A stretch of 64,000 nt of DNA from CBDCYN01 sp965224205 (GTDB taxonomy: Bacteria; Planctomycetota; Phycisphaerae; Phycisphaerales; Phycisphaeraceae): NCBI GenBank assembly GCA_965224205.1, contig CBDCYN010000011.1, positions 62,001 to 126,000 on the forward strand, written 5' to 3'. Within the stretch, counting starts at the first letter, position 1. Every line of letters starts with the position of its first letter. A program made the position numbers and the translations under genes. Shown here piece by piece: positions 25,377 through 34,819 of the stretch. The notes under the pieces are model-generated. The model saw nothing but the letters and a program-made list of their open reading frames with translations, was not told the DNA's origin and ran no database searches.

Positions 25377-26165
25377 ATGACGATCACACGCTTGGAGACG
25401 AAGCTGCGCCGTGCGGCCCACAACGCCTTGGAGGAGCTATTCCCCAACGTTCTCCATACAGCGGTGCGACAAGCCAAGGACCAGGGCTGGCGGATCGACG
25501 CGTCAAACCAGTATTGCCGCCGGTGCGGGTCGAGCGTCGGCCCCGGGTGCTCGACTTTGACAAGCTGCCCCCGGTGTTTGGGCCATACGATCCCTTGGGA
25601 TCGGATCGTACGCCTCAACGCGTACACCCCACCGCTTAGTCAATGGATCGTCTCAATGAAATACGCCCGGGCCTGGACATGGGGCCCGTGGCTGGGGCGT
25701 CAGCTCGCTCAGGTCGTTCACGAACGGCGTGGCCATACGGACCGCCCGATCGTCTGCCCCGTGCCGATGCACTGGGTGCGCCGTCTGTATCGAGGGTACA
25801 ACCAAGCCCAGCTGATCGCCGCCGCCTTGGCCCGTCAGCTCGGGTGGCCCACGGGCTCATGGCTTCGACGGGTCCGTTACACCCGGCCACAGGTCGGGGT
25901 CCCGCCCTCACAGCGGTCCGCCAATATCCGCCGGTCGATCGCAGTTGCAAAAATTGACCTCACCGGCTGGGACGTGTGGCTCGTAGATGATGTGAAAACG
26001 ACCGGCTCGACCCTAGCGGCCTGCGCCCGGTTATTGCGGCGGGCAGGGGCCAGAAATATCCATGTCGCGGTCGCCGCGGTGGCGGATCCACAGGGCGGGG
26101 ATTTCAAGTTCCTATCGTCACCTCCGCGAGCAGCCGCGAAACGGCGAGAAGGAACTAATGGCTAA
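25377..26165 (+). CDS. comF: ComF family phosphoribosyltransferase-like protein
   Basis: ComF proteins are needed for DNA uptake in competent bacteria and carry a type I PRTase fold. The 262-residue product has a zinc-finger-like segment (CRRCG, CSTLTSCPRC; residues 43-65) followed by the PRTase core with RGYNQAQLIAAALA (about 142) and the PRPP-binding motif VWLVDDVKTTGSTL (about 202). The ATG has a purine-rich site GGGGAGA upstream. It is divergent from the pyrK-like gene and followed by a hairpin. comEC elsewhere in the window hints at natural transformation. Confidence 0.92.
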   Translation: MTITRLETKLRRAAHNALEELFPNVLHTAVRQAKDQGWRIDASNQYCRRCGSSVGPGCSTLTSCPRCLGHTIPWDRIVRLNAYTPPLSQWIVSMKYARAWTWGPWLGRQLAQVVHERRGHTDRPIVCPVPMHWVRRLYRGYNQAQLIAAALARQLGWPTGSWLRRVRYTRPQVGVPPSQRSANIRRSIAVAKIDLTGWDVWLVDDVKTTGSTLAACARLLRRAGARNIHVAVAAVADPQGGDFKFLSSPPRAAAKRREGTNG

Positions 26166-26475
26166 CCGCGCGTCAACGCATGAATCCCAAGAATCCGGTC
26201 ACCAGCTTGACCCATACGGTGTTAGGCCCCCGTCAATGAACGAGGGCTAAGTGGGTACAAACAACGACCCACGACCCGCCAATCAACGCCTACAGTTGAG
26301 CCCACGACAACCTGCCCAGCACCCTCACAAGAGAGATTTCCAGATGGGTTTGCATCAATCTAGGCCATCCGGTGCGGTAGCCCGCCTTGACCCGGCCGTG
26401 TCGGGGCTTGATACTTGCGTACCGAGCATCACGATACACAATCAACCAGCACCTGTAAGTCGATAGGGACCAAGA
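26166..26475. other. Intergenic region, comF to PQQ lipoprotein
   Basis: 310 bases without a convincing gene. A GC-rich imperfect hairpin lies at 26222-26250; nothing else is recognised. Confidence 0.5.
26222..26250 (+). terminator. Imperfect hairpin after comF
   Basis: TTAGGCCCCCGTC and AACGAGGGCTAA form a stem with mismatches and a short loop, about 57 bases after the comF stop. It belongs to the TTAGCCC...GGGCTAA hairpin type seen after other genes here. Confidence 0.45.
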
Positions 26476-27636
26476 ATGCGAAGGATATTATTTTTAGCAT
26501 CATTGCTGGTCTGGGCCGTCGTCTCGGGGGCGTGTCAACACGACCACCGGCCCGAGGGCACCCCCCAACAGCCACAGGATACCCAAGCCCAAACCCCGGA
26601 ACCCTCGGAAACCGCGGTCGAGACCTGGACCGGTGATCTGTTGATCGATACCGTCCAGGCCAAAAACCTCGGTTACGCCGTGCGGTGGGCGACCGACATC
26701 AAGCTGCCGCCCGGCGGCCGGTTGGACCACGTGCGGATCCTCGGCGACCTGGTCGTCTGCGCCGAGTCCCCATCGAATGTCGTCACCGCGATCTCGTACG
26801 ACGACGGGGCACTGGTCTGGTCGCGGGCGATCGGCCAGACCCACGACCGGCTGTTCGCTCCGGCACGCAGCGGTCGGCGGGTGATCGTCAATACCGAATC
26901 GCAGCTGTTTACCCTCGATGCGGCGACGGGCCAGACCCTGAACGTAAGCCCGCTCGACACCATCGTGACCAACAGCCCGGCGGTCGTCGAGGGCTACGCT
27001 ATCTTTGGCGGGATGAACCACCGTGTGTTTGCCCACGGCATCGTCGAGGGCTACACCAAATGGGCGTACCAGCTGACCGAACGGATTTTTATTGAACCCG
27101 TGATCTCTGGCCCGAACGTGTTCGTGGTCGACGCCAACGGGGTCTACGCGATGCTCACCGCGGTGACCGGGAAGTTACAGTGGAAAAGCCGGATCTTCGG
27201 CCGGGTCGCCGCCCAGCCGGTCGTGAGCCCCGCCGGGGTTTTCGTCGCTTGTGAAGACAATGCCCTGTACGCCATGAACCGGGCCACCGGCAGGGACCTG
27301 TGGATCCACCGTACGACCCAGCCGCTGACGCGGGACCTTAGCCTTGTGGGCGGGATGCTCTTCCTGCCTCTGCCCGGACAGGGATTGGTAGCCCTGGCCG
27401 AGCGGACCGGCAAGGAGTTGTGGCACCTGCCATATGAAGCTCAGCCATTGGTCCAGATCAAGGATTCACTGCTGTTCAATGACCACACCCGTCTGCTCAA
27501 CGTCGAGGCGAAGACCGGGGAGGTGGTCGGTGAGGCGCCTGTCCAGCCGTTGATGGTTGTCTTAACGGGCAAAGACAATCAGCTGGTCCTGGTTTCTAAG
27601 ACAGGCCGCCTTCTGCGGATGGACCCTGGCTCATAA
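26476..27636 (+). CDS. PQQ-like beta-propeller repeat lipoprotein
   Basis: A signal peptide with a lipobox (WAVVSGAC, Cys at about 21) indicates a lipid-anchored envelope protein. The remaining part of 386 residues is a series of PQQ/BamB-like propeller blades: repeats with (D/A)xxTG(Q/K)xLW patterns such as DAATGQTLN, AVTGKLQWKS, RATGRDLWIH and ERTGKELWHL. BamB-like proteins scaffold outer-membrane assembly, but planctomycetes have many propeller proteins of unknown role. No PQQ ligand residues can be verified. It stands alone between comF and purH. Confidence 0.85.
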   Translation: MRRILFLASLLVWAVVSGACQHDHRPEGTPQQPQDTQAQTPEPSETAVETWTGDLLIDTVQAKNLGYAVRWATDIKLPPGGRLDHVRILGDLVVCAESPSNVVTAISYDDGALVWSRAIGQTHDRLFAPARSGRRVIVNTESQLFTLDAATGQTLNVSPLDTIVTNSPAVVEGYAIFGGMNHRVFAHGIVEGYTKWAYQLTERIFIEPVISGPNVFVVDANGVYAMLTAVTGKLQWKSRIFGRVAAQPVVSPAGVFVACEDNALYAMNRATGRDLWIHRTTQPLTRDLSLVGGMLFLPLPGQGLVALAERTGKELWHLPYEAQPLVQIKDSLLFNDHTRLLNVEAKTGEVVGEAPVQPLMVVLTGKDNQLVLVSKTGRLLRMDPGS

Positions 27637-27735
27637 AGTTCTGTACCGCTGGTCACTGAGATTGTTCTGTAGAGGCCCTGGGGGTGTCTCTCACGATCGG
27701 CGGGCGTGGTACTCGATTAGCAGGATAGCTCTACG

Positions 27736-29355
27736 ATGGCACAGCTGGTATTTGTCCGACGGGCCCTGATCTCGGTCAGCGATAAGACGGACATCGTCCC
27801 TTTTGCTCAACGATTAGCCCATTACGGCGTCGTCATTGTCTCAACCGGCGGCACGGCCAGGGCGCTAAGCGAGGCCGGGATCGACGTGGTCCCGATCGAC
27901 CAGGTCACCGGATTCCCCGAGATGATGGACGGTCGGGTCAAGACCCTTCACCCCCGGGTCCACGGCGGGCTGCTGGGGTTGCGTGACCAACCCCAGCACG
28001 TCGAGGCAATGGCCGAACACGGGATCGAGCCGATCGACCTGGTGTGTGTCAATCTTTATCCATTCGAAAAGACCGTCACCCGCGAAGGTGTGGCCGACGA
28101 AGAGGCGATCGAGCAGATCGATATCGGCGGGCCAAGCATGATCCGCAGCGCCGCGAAGAACCATCGTTTCGTCACCGTGGTGACCGACCCTGGCCAGTAC
28201 GACGGGGTCTGCAACGAACTCGACAAGCACGGCGGGGCGACCGATCTGCAGCTCCGCGCCCGCCTGGCCGCCACCGCGTTCGCCCGCACCTCCACCTATG
28301 ACACCGCGATCGCCACTTGGATGACTCAGCGGCAACAACGCAGCTCGGATGAAGGGCTATTCCCAGAAACGCTGATCCTGAAACTCGACCGCCTCGACCT
28401 GTTGCGGTACGGGGAAAACCCGCACCAGTCCGCGGCCCTGTACGCCGCCTCGGGTTCGTCGGAAGCCAACGTTGCCTCCGCCCAGCAGCTGCACGGCAAG
28501 CAGCTGAGCTACAACAACCTTAACGACGCTGCCGCTGCGCTCGAATTGGTCAAAGAGTTTGACGAACCTGCCGCTGCGGTGATCAAGCACACCAACCCGT
28601 GTGGCTGCGCGCTGGGTGATACACTTGCCGAAGCGTTTGAAAAAGCATACGCCGGCGATCCGTTGGCCGCGTTCGGGGGGATCGTAGCCCTTAACCGTGA
28701 GGTGGACTTAGCGACCGCTGAGGCGATCACCGGGCAACAGCGCGGCGGCGGAGGGGCCAGGTTCCTCGAGGTCATCCTGGCTCCTTCTTACGAACACGAC
28801 GCCCTTGAGCTGCTGCGAGAACGCTGGAAGAACGTGCGGTTGCTGGCTGTTGGGGAGTTGCCTGGTGCTTCTCATAGGGACCCGAGGCAAGTGGATATCA
28901 AGAGCATCGCCGGTGGCATCTTAGCTCAACAACGTGACCTGGCGGAGATGACCCCAGATGAATGGCAACACGCAGCGGGTCCGCCAGCAGAAGCGGGTGT
29001 TCTTTCGTCCTTGCACGTAGCGTGGGTGGCGGTTAAACACGTCAAGTCCAACGCGATCGTGATCGCCAAACTGGGGGCGTTGGTCGGCGTAGGGGCCGGT
29101 CAGATGGACCGGGTCGAATCGTGCAAGATCGCCGTAGCCAAAGCGAACTCAGGTGGCAAGGACCGCAGCCAGGGAGCGGTGGCCGCGTCCGACGCGTTTT
29201 TCCCGTTTCGTGACGGGCCGGACGTGCTGATCCAAGCCGGGGTCCGCGCGATCGTTCAACCGGGCGGGTCCAAACGCGATCAGGACACCATCGACGCGTG
29301 TAACGAAGCCGAGGTCACCCTGTTGCTCACCGGCCGGCGCCATTTTCGCCACTAG
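27736..29355 (+). CDS. purH: Bifunctional AICAR formyltransferase/IMP cyclohydrolase
   Basis: PurH catalyses the last two steps of IMP synthesis. The 539-residue protein begins with the MGS-like cyclohydrolase domain (RRALISVSDKTDI, STGGTARAL, MMDGRVKTLHPRVHGG, VNLYPFEKT; residues 1-190). The transformylase domain follows (LRYGENPHQSAALY, KQLSYNNLNDAAAALELV, IKHTNPCGCA with catalytic Lys-His, VKSNAIVIAKLGALVGVGAGQMDRV, FFPFRDGPD). It is full length and ends GRRHFRH as in the family. Confidence 0.97.
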   Translation: MAQLVFVRRALISVSDKTDIVPFAQRLAHYGVVIVSTGGTARALSEAGIDVVPIDQVTGFPEMMDGRVKTLHPRVHGGLLGLRDQPQHVEAMAEHGIEPIDLVCVNLYPFEKTVTREGVADEEAIEQIDIGGPSMIRSAAKNHRFVTVVTDPGQYDGVCNELDKHGGATDLQLRARLAATAFARTSTYDTAIATWMTQRQQRSSDEGLFPETLILKLDRLDLLRYGENPHQSAALYAASGSSEANVASAQQLHGKQLSYNNLNDAAAALELVKEFDEPAAAVIKHTNPCGCALGDTLAEAFEKAYAGDPLAAFGGIVALNREVDLATAEAITGQQRGGGGARFLEVILAPSYEHDALELLRERWKNVRLLAVGELPGASHRDPRQVDIKSIAGGILAQQRDLAEMTPDEWQHAAGPPAEAGVLSSLHVAWVAVKHVKSNAIVIAKLGALVGVGAGQMDRVESCKIAVAKANSGGKDRSQGAVAASDAFFPFRDGPDVLIQAGVRAIVQPGGSKRDQDTIDACNEAEVTLLLTGRRHFRH

Positions 29356-29541
29356 TCGGGGTTAGCCATCACTTTTTCGATGGTGTCGAAACGATCGTGG
29401 TTTATCGCCACGGACGGCCGACGCATGTCAGCCCCAAGTTTCGCAGATCATCGTGATTTGCTAGACTCCCGTCGCCGATCGGTCGATCTTTAGCGTTCAA
29501 CCTGAATCACGATCAATCCTAAGAAATGAAAAGGTGTATCC

Positions 29542-30831
29542 ATGAGTTTTGAGATCGAGATGATTCATGGCCGGCAGGTGATCGATAGCCGGGGCAACCC
29601 CACGGTCGAGGTGGAGGTGTACCTGCCCGACGGGACCACCGGGCGGGGGATGGTTCCCAGCGGTGCCAGCACGGGCGAGCACGAAGCGGTCGAGCTGCGC
29701 GATGGGGACGACGGGACCTACGGCGGCAAAGGGGTCCTCAACGCGGTGCAGATGGTTAACGACGTGATCGCCCCGGAGCTGATCGGGTTTGACTGTCGGG
29801 ATCAGGAGCATATCGACGCGACCATGATCGAGCTCGATGGCACGCCCAACAAGGCCAAACTCGGGGCCAACGCGGTCCTGGGGGTATCGATCGCGGTAGC
29901 TCGGGCTGCGGCGGAGGCGTACGGCCTGCCCCTGTATCGGTATCTGGGGGGCACCGGGGCGAAGGTGCTGCCCGTGCCTATGATGAACATCCTCAACGGG
30001 GGTAAGCACGCGGACAACAACGTCGATTTCCAGGAGTTCATGGTCCAGCCTTGGGGCTTCGACCGGTTCGACGATGCGCTGCGCTGCGGGGTGGAGATCT
30101 ACCATACCCTCAAGGAAGTCCTCAAGAAACGAGGTCTGTCGACGGCCGTCGGCGACGAGGGCGGGTTCGCCCCTAGCCTCGAGGACAACGAAGACGCATT
30201 GAAAGTGATCGCCGAGGCTGTCCACCAAGCGGGGTACACCCTCGGGACGCAGGTCTTCATTGCGCTCGACCCGGCGACCAGCGAGATGTACGACGCTAAC
30301 AAGGGCGGGTACGTCTTCTTCAAGAGCGACCCGAGCAAGGTCTGGTCCAGCGAAGAGATGATCGATTACTGGGCGCGGTGGTGCGAACAGTACCCGATCC
30401 GGTCGATCGAGGACGGTCTGGCCGAAAACGACTGGGACGGCTGGAAGAAACTCACCCAAAAGCTGGGCGATCGTGTCCAGCTCGTGGGCGACGATCTGTT
30501 TGTGACCAACCCCGAATTCCTCAAACGCGGGATCGACAACGACACGGGCAACGCGATCCTGGTGAAGGTCAATCAGATCGGCACGCTCAGCGAGACGTTC
30601 GACGCGGTGAACCTAGCGATGCGCAGCGGTTACCACGCGGTGCTTAGCCACCGGTCGGGGGAAACGGAGGACGCCACCATCGCCGATATCGCCGTGGCGA
30701 CCAACTGCGGGCAGATCAAGACCGGCGCCCCGTGCCGCAGCGACCGCAACGCGAAGTACAACCAGCTGATCCGCATCGCCGAGGAGCTGGGGGCTAACGC
30801 GGTGTACGGCGGGCGGTTCTGGGATAAATAA
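29542..30831 (+). CDS. eno: Enolase
   Basis: Enolase converts 2-phosphoglycerate to phosphoenolpyruvate and is often part of the RNA degradosome. The 429-residue product shows IEMIHGRQVIDSRGNPTVEVEV at the start, the mobile loop PSGASTGEHEA, GDEGGFAPSL near 206, metal ligands in FIALDPATSE, SIEDGLAENDWDGW and LVGDDLFVTN, catalytic Lys in VKVNQIGTLSET, and SHRSGETED. An AAAGG site precedes the ATG. It is complete and typical. Confidence 0.98.
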   Translation: MSFEIEMIHGRQVIDSRGNPTVEVEVYLPDGTTGRGMVPSGASTGEHEAVELRDGDDGTYGGKGVLNAVQMVNDVIAPELIGFDCRDQEHIDATMIELDGTPNKAKLGANAVLGVSIAVARAAAEAYGLPLYRYLGGTGAKVLPVPMMNILNGGKHADNNVDFQEFMVQPWGFDRFDDALRCGVEIYHTLKEVLKKRGLSTAVGDEGGFAPSLEDNEDALKVIAEAVHQAGYTLGTQVFIALDPATSEMYDANKGGYVFFKSDPSKVWSSEEMIDYWARWCEQYPIRSIEDGLAENDWDGWKKLTQKLGDRVQLVGDDLFVTNPEFLKRGIDNDTGNAILVKVNQIGTLSETFDAVNLAMRSGYHAVLSHRSGETEDATIADIAVATNCGQIKTGAPCRSDRNAKYNQLIRIAEELGANAVYGGRFWDK

Positions 30832-31186
30832 AGGTCAGAGGCCGGGGGTGGTTCGGGCGCGTCGCCTGGACGGGCCCGTGGCCTATGAGCGGTGCGTAAC
30901 GCCTTCACACCGCCATGTCATGCACCAAATTCGTCTCCTCAACCGTCCTGTGTACGCATCGCATATCCAGTGATACGTCGGGGCGGCTTTGACCCCGGAA
31001 GTTTCCGTGTCGTGTCATGGGTGGTGCCACTTTTGATCCTGGACCGGGGTATAATATTCCTAGATACGGTCCTCCCCGGACGAGAAAAACCTGACCAGAA
31101 AGGACGGTTATGGCGGCTCTATTTGGTCCAGCGATCGCTCCGGTGAGGTACCCCGTGTCCAAAAGACCGTGTGTTAGAGTCGCTGC
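30832..31186. other. Intergenic region, eno to small membrane protein
   Basis: 355 bases. A TATAAT box lies at 31050-31055 without a clear -35. A 39-codon frame from the ATG at 31110, preceded by AAAGGA, overlaps the next gene start in another frame; I do not call it a gene. Nothing else recognised. Confidence 0.4.
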
Positions 31187-31558
31187 ATGCATATGGCCAA
31201 CCGATCCGCTAGTGAGAAGTCGCGCGTAGGTAGGTATATCGCGTCGCGGTTCACGAATGCGGTCATCCTGCTTCAGGCAGCGATGCTATTGACCCTGTGG
31301 GTGACGCCGACTTGGACGCCGCCGCGTGTGGCGTTCATTGAGTTGATCTGGGCGTGGATGCACCAGCCGACGTTCTACCCGTTCACGGCGCTGATCATCG
31401 GCGGGCCGCTGCTGACGATTCTGGCGTCGTGCTGCCGCGGGATGCACCGGCTGTGGCTGGCACTGAGCTGGACCGCGTTTGCCCTGATCATCATGAGCCA
31501 GTTCAACGACCGAGTCATGGCCATGGCCCGGGTGCTGTGGTGGCAGGTGTCGAGTTGA
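31187..31558 (+). CDS. Small membrane protein of unknown function
   Basis: Not recognised. The 123-residue product has a basic N-terminus (residues 1-22) and three hydrophobic segments, near 25-45 (NAVILLQAAMLLTLWV), 62-80 (FYPFTALIIGGPLLTILA) and 86-106 (LWLALSWTAFALIIMSQF), so it is probably an inner-membrane protein. ATG codons at 31187 and 31193 are both possible starts. It is separated from eno by 355 bases and from the next gene by about 200, so it is likely transcribed alone. Confidence 0.6.
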   Translation: MHMANRSASEKSRVGRYIASRFTNAVILLQAAMLLTLWVTPTWTPPRVAFIELIWAWMHQPTFYPFTALIIGGPLLTILASCCRGMHRLWLALSWTAFALIIMSQFNDRVMAMARVLWWQVSS

Positions 31559-31764
31559 CCCCGCGAAGGGCAGGGGCCACGTGCACGGGGTTAGGGGGAG
31601 TGCTTTCTAGGCGATGCCCCTTGTTCCCGAAACATGGCCGCTTGTAGCGGTTTAGTCGCGGCCAACGGGCAGGGTCTTACTGATGTGAAACGGCATTTCT
31701 AGGAACGGCCGTGGGACGCATGAACGCTGATCCCACCCCCTTGCTCAATGATGGAGAAACGTAG

Positions 31765-32142
31765 ATGGATCGCTGCTGGCTAGGGGTTGGTGCGGGGGCG
31801 GGTTTCTTGGCGGTGATCGCCGGTACGTTCGCGGCCCATGGGCTGGACCAACGCCTAACACCAGAGATGTTAGAGGTCTTCGAGACCGGGGTGCGGTATC
31901 ACATGTACCATGCGTTGGCGATCGTCCTGTCGGCGGTGATCCGTGACAAGGTCACAGGTGGGTTACCAACGGTCGCTGCAGCGGCGTTTCTGGTAGGGAT
32001 CCTCTTTTTTAGCGGCAGCCTGTACCTGCTGGCCGTGACGGAAGCCCGGTGGCTGGGGATGGTTGCACCGGTTGGGGGTGTGAGCTTTCTTGTGGGCTGG
32101 GGGGTGCTGGTGGTTGCGGCGGTGAAGTCTTATCGGGGGTGA
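31765..32142 (+). CDS. DUF423 domain-containing membrane protein
   Basis: A 125-residue protein with four membrane helices and the DUF423 (YgdD/SPW-0924-like) pattern: AGFLAVIAGTFAAHGLDQRL at the N-terminus, FETGVRYHMYHALAIVL in the middle, FFSGSLYLLAVT and PVGGVSFLVGW near the end. The family is widespread and its function is undefined. GGAG lies 8 bases before the ATG. A hairpin terminator lies between it and the convergent rplU. Confidence 0.9.
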   Translation: MDRCWLGVGAGAGFLAVIAGTFAAHGLDQRLTPEMLEVFETGVRYHMYHALAIVLSAVIRDKVTGGLPTVAAAAFLVGILFFSGSLYLLAVTEARWLGMVAPVGGVSFLVGWGVLVVAAVKSYRG

Positions 32143-32194
32143 GATATGTGTGTAGGCCCCCTGTTGAGTATGTGGCGAAACTAGTGATCCCGGC

Positions 32195-32222
32195 AGCCCG
32201 CCACTTTGTAGCGGGCTTTCTG
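32195..32222. terminator. Terminator between DUF423 gene and rplU
   Basis: AGCCCGC/GCGGGCT stem with a 9-base loop, then TTTCTGTG. It sits between convergent genes and can serve the plus strand; the A-rich side is weak for the minus strand. Confidence 0.7.
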
Positions 32223-32227
32223 TGTAA

Positions 32228-32551
32228 TCAGGCTTCGATCGCGGTGATCTTGACCTTGAGATAGTCTTGACGATGCCCCTTGCGGCGGACGTAGTTCTTG
32301 CGACGTTTAAACTTTACCACCGGAACACGCGGGGTCTTTTCCTGGGCCAACAAGCTAGCGGTCACCTTTGCTCCGGCGATCAAAGGCAGGCCGACCTGTG
32401 TCTTGGATTCGTCCTGTGGATCGCTGACCATCAGTACCTTGTCGAACGTCACCGTCTCGGCGCCCTCGGGTAGTTGCCGCAGCGCTACCTTGATTACGTC
32501 CCCTTGTTCAACCCGGATCTGCGTTCCGCTATCTTCGATAATGGCGTACAT
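32228..32551 (-). CDS. rplU: 50S ribosomal protein L21
   Basis: L21 binds 23S rRNA in the large subunit. The 107-residue protein begins MYAIIEDSGTQIRVEQGD and contains the C-terminal signature VVKFKRRKNYVRRKGHRQDYLKVKI. Length is normal. The usual partner rpmA (L27) is not next to it: downstream is the convergent DUF423 gene. Confidence 0.96.
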   Translation of the reverse strand: MYAIIEDSGTQIRVEQGDVIKVALRQLPEGAETVTFDKVLMVSDPQDESKTQVGLPLIAGAKVTASLLAQEKTPRVPVVKFKRRKNYVRRKGHRQDYLKVKITAIEA

Positions 32552-32738
32552 GGCAATGACTCTTAAATCGTGAGCGAATATCTAGCGACCTGTCTGTCAC
32601 AGACTCTCGAATGTACCTCAAAAAGCGTCCCTTGCCAATGGCCCTGGTAGAACGGTGGGCAGGCGCCGAAGCAGGGGTGATCCGAGCAGGGCTCTGTACC
32701 CGCCTTGGTAGGGTCGCCCCGGGATCTCAGGAACAACA

Positions 32739-33452
32739 CTAATCGTTGCTGCGGCCACTGACCAAGGACGCGTAATAGAGCAGTTGCATGACCGCGGTGA
32801 TGGTCGCGGCCACATAAGTCATCGCCGCGGCGTTGAGTACCTTGGCGACCACCCGGTCTTCATCCGCGGTCACGAGGTTTTGGTTAAGCAGGATCTGCCG
32901 AGCCCGGCTCGATGCGTTGAACTCCACCGGCAGGTTGATTAGCTGGAACACGACCACCACCCCGAACAGGATCAGACCCACCACCGCCATCTGCGTGACC
33001 TGAAGCACCAAGCCGATGATCACCAGCAGCACCGACAGGTTGCTGCCGAGGCTGGCTAGCGGGACCAGGCCGTTGCGAAGCGCTAAGGGCATATACCCCG
33101 TGGCGTGCTGGATCGCGTGGCCGACTTCGTGAGCGGCGATCCCCACCGAGGCCAGAGACCGGCCCTGATAGACCCCGGGGCTTAGCCGCAGCACTTTGTG
33201 ACGCGGGTCGTAGTGGTCGCCTAGGAACGACTGCACCGGCTCGATCTTGACGTCATCGATCCCAAACGCTCCTAAGATCGCCGAGGCGGTCTGAGCGCCG
33301 CTCAACCCGCTACGAGCGGGGTGCTTGCCCGCCGCCGCGTAAGCGGATTTGACCTTGAACTGAGCCCACATCGCCAGCAGGATCGCCGGGCCCACGTAAA
33401 GAAAGTACACGGGATCGAACATGAAAAAGCCCAGAGTGGTCATGGCTTGCAT
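32739..33452 (-). CDS. Zinc metallopeptidase, membrane-bound (YugP-like)
   Basis: Putative neutral zinc metallopeptidase of the Zn_peptidase_2 family. About 237 residues, with an N-terminal helix (PVYFLYVGPAILLAMWAQFKVKSAY), the catalytic HEVGH motif with surrounding SVGIAAHEVGHAIQHATGY near residue 110, and two further hydrophobic segments (about 140-175 and 212-232). In the family, members are polytopic and of unknown substrate. The ATG at 33452 follows GGAG closely; a later ATG at 33443 or an upstream TTG is also possible. Confidence 0.9.
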   Translation of the reverse strand: MQAMTTLGFFMFDPVYFLYVGPAILLAMWAQFKVKSAYAAAGKHPARSGLSGAQTASAILGAFGIDDVKIEPVQSFLGDHYDPRHKVLRLSPGVYQGRSLASVGIAAHEVGHAIQHATGYMPLALRNGLVPLASLGSNLSVLLVIIGLVLQVTQMAVVGLILFGVVVVFQLINLPVEFNASSRARQILLNQNLVTADEDRVVAKVLNAAAMTYVAATITAVMQLLYYASLVSGRSND

Positions 33453-33900
33453 CAACTCCTTGAATTAAAGCGGTTTTTTAGCATGGCGCATAGCCGTCTG
33501 CACCAATGGTAATCTAAGTCACATTTTGTTAGCAGCAGCCACATCCTATACTCAACCAAAACTATTGTACCGCGCCGCGGATTCAGCGGACCCTAAGAAT
33601 TTTATTGCCCGGTTCTCAAGATACCTCTTCAACGCGTTCGTGCTGGGCGTGACCGCTGCCTCGACCGAAACAACCCTTATCCGTCGAAGGGCAAGTCCGC
33701 GACGGTATTACGATCGCAAACCGTCTTAGGTTCACATGCTTAAACACCGATACAGTATCGGCATGTGACACGTTTGATGTACGATGTGGCTGATCAGGGG
33801 TTGCAAAACGCCACGACCCCCACTAGAAGATTCCTGGCGTGCACGGAGTACGCTTTTTATCCGCGTGGGACAAGTATTTCGTTTTGTAGATTATTTAAGC
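33453..33900. other. Intergenic region with two hairpins before the FkbM gene
   Basis: About 450 bases without a recognisable gene. Two inverted repeats lie near the right side: GACGGT/ACCGTC around 33700-33726, and a CACATG...CCGATAC-A-GTATCGG...CATGTG structure at about 33732-33767. They could be regulatory or a terminator. No conserved RNA family was recognised. Confidence 0.4.
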
Positions 33901-34803
33901 ATGGCAATGACCCGACAGAAATGTGTCGCCGCGTTAACCCGACGGTACCCGTTTTATAGCGGGTGCGGCTCATTCGCCAACGGGTCGCTCGTCCGCGGGC
34001 TGGCCGGTTCATGTGACGAGGTCGTGTGGACCCGCGTTCGGGGCGGGCAGTTGTTAGTCCCGCTTAATGATTACATTGGGCGGGCTGCGTATTTCGTGGG
34101 GGACCTGGACCGGAAGATCTCGTGGATCTGCCAGCAGATGGTCCGGCCGGGCGATACCGTCCTCGATATCGGCGCGAACCTTGGGCTGGTCACGGTCTTG
34201 CTGTCCCGGCTCGTCGGGCCCCAAGGCCAAGTGCACTCCTTTGAACCCAACCCGGATATCGTCGATCTCTTGCAGCAATCGATCCAGCGGTCCGGGGCTA
34301 CAAACGTGACCCTCCACCCGTGCGCGTTGGGTCAACAAGAAGAGGTTCTGGAATTGTCCCTGCCTCCAAAGAACAAGGGCGCCGCATCGCTGCGTGCGCC
34401 CAACCACCGGGCCGGTCACGAGTCGGTTTCCGTCCCCGTTCGCCCCCTATCGACGCTGCTCGAGGAAGCCGGCGTGGAGAAGATCCAGTTCGTCAAGATG
34501 GACGTCGAGGGTTTTGAGCCCGAGGTCCTCGAGGGCGCCCGTGGCGTGCTAGAGCAGATCCGGCCCGAAGCGATTGTCTTTGAATGCAACGACTTCGAGT
34601 CGCACCCCTCGCAGCACAAGACGTTCCAGCTGCTGGATGAGTACGACTACGGGTTTTTTTCGATCCCCCGGTGCCTGATGCGGATGAGGGTCGAGCGATT
34701 GGACCTCAACGCCAAAGAAGCCGTGGGCTCGCACGATTTTATCGCCGTGCCGCGCGGCCCGTTGTATGAAGAAGCGGCTAAGTTGCTGCGCGCTGGGCCA
34801 TGA
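33901..34803 (+). CDS. FkbM family methyltransferase
   Basis: SAM-dependent O-methyltransferase of the FkbM type, often acting on sugars or secondary metabolites. The 300-residue product has motif I VLDIGANLGLVTVLLSRLVG near residue 84, the acidic motif HSFEPNP near 111, and the FkbM signature VKMDVEGFEPEVLEGA near 198. I choose the ATG at 33901 because the N-terminus then fits the family; an upstream in-frame extension of 39 residues has no family-like sequence. No polysaccharide genes are adjacent, so the substrate is unknown. Confidence 0.88.
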   Translation: MAMTRQKCVAALTRRYPFYSGCGSFANGSLVRGLAGSCDEVVWTRVRGGQLLVPLNDYIGRAAYFVGDLDRKISWICQQMVRPGDTVLDIGANLGLVTVLLSRLVGPQGQVHSFEPNPDIVDLLQQSIQRSGATNVTLHPCALGQQEEVLELSLPPKNKGAASLRAPNHRAGHESVSVPVRPLSTLLEEAGVEKIQFVKMDVEGFEPEVLEGARGVLEQIRPEAIVFECNDFESHPSQHKTFQLLDEYDYGFFSIPRCLMRMRVERLDLNAKEAVGSHDFIAVPRGPLYEEAAKLLRAGP

Positions 34804-34819
34804 CGACGGCGGGGGAGGG

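Noticed and set aside
29497..30459. 320-codon frame opposite eno
   Set aside because: Shadow of enolase with no ribosome site or domain.
31110..31229. 39-codon ORF preceded by AAAGGA
   Set aside because: It overlaps the next gene in another frame and encodes no recognisable sequence.
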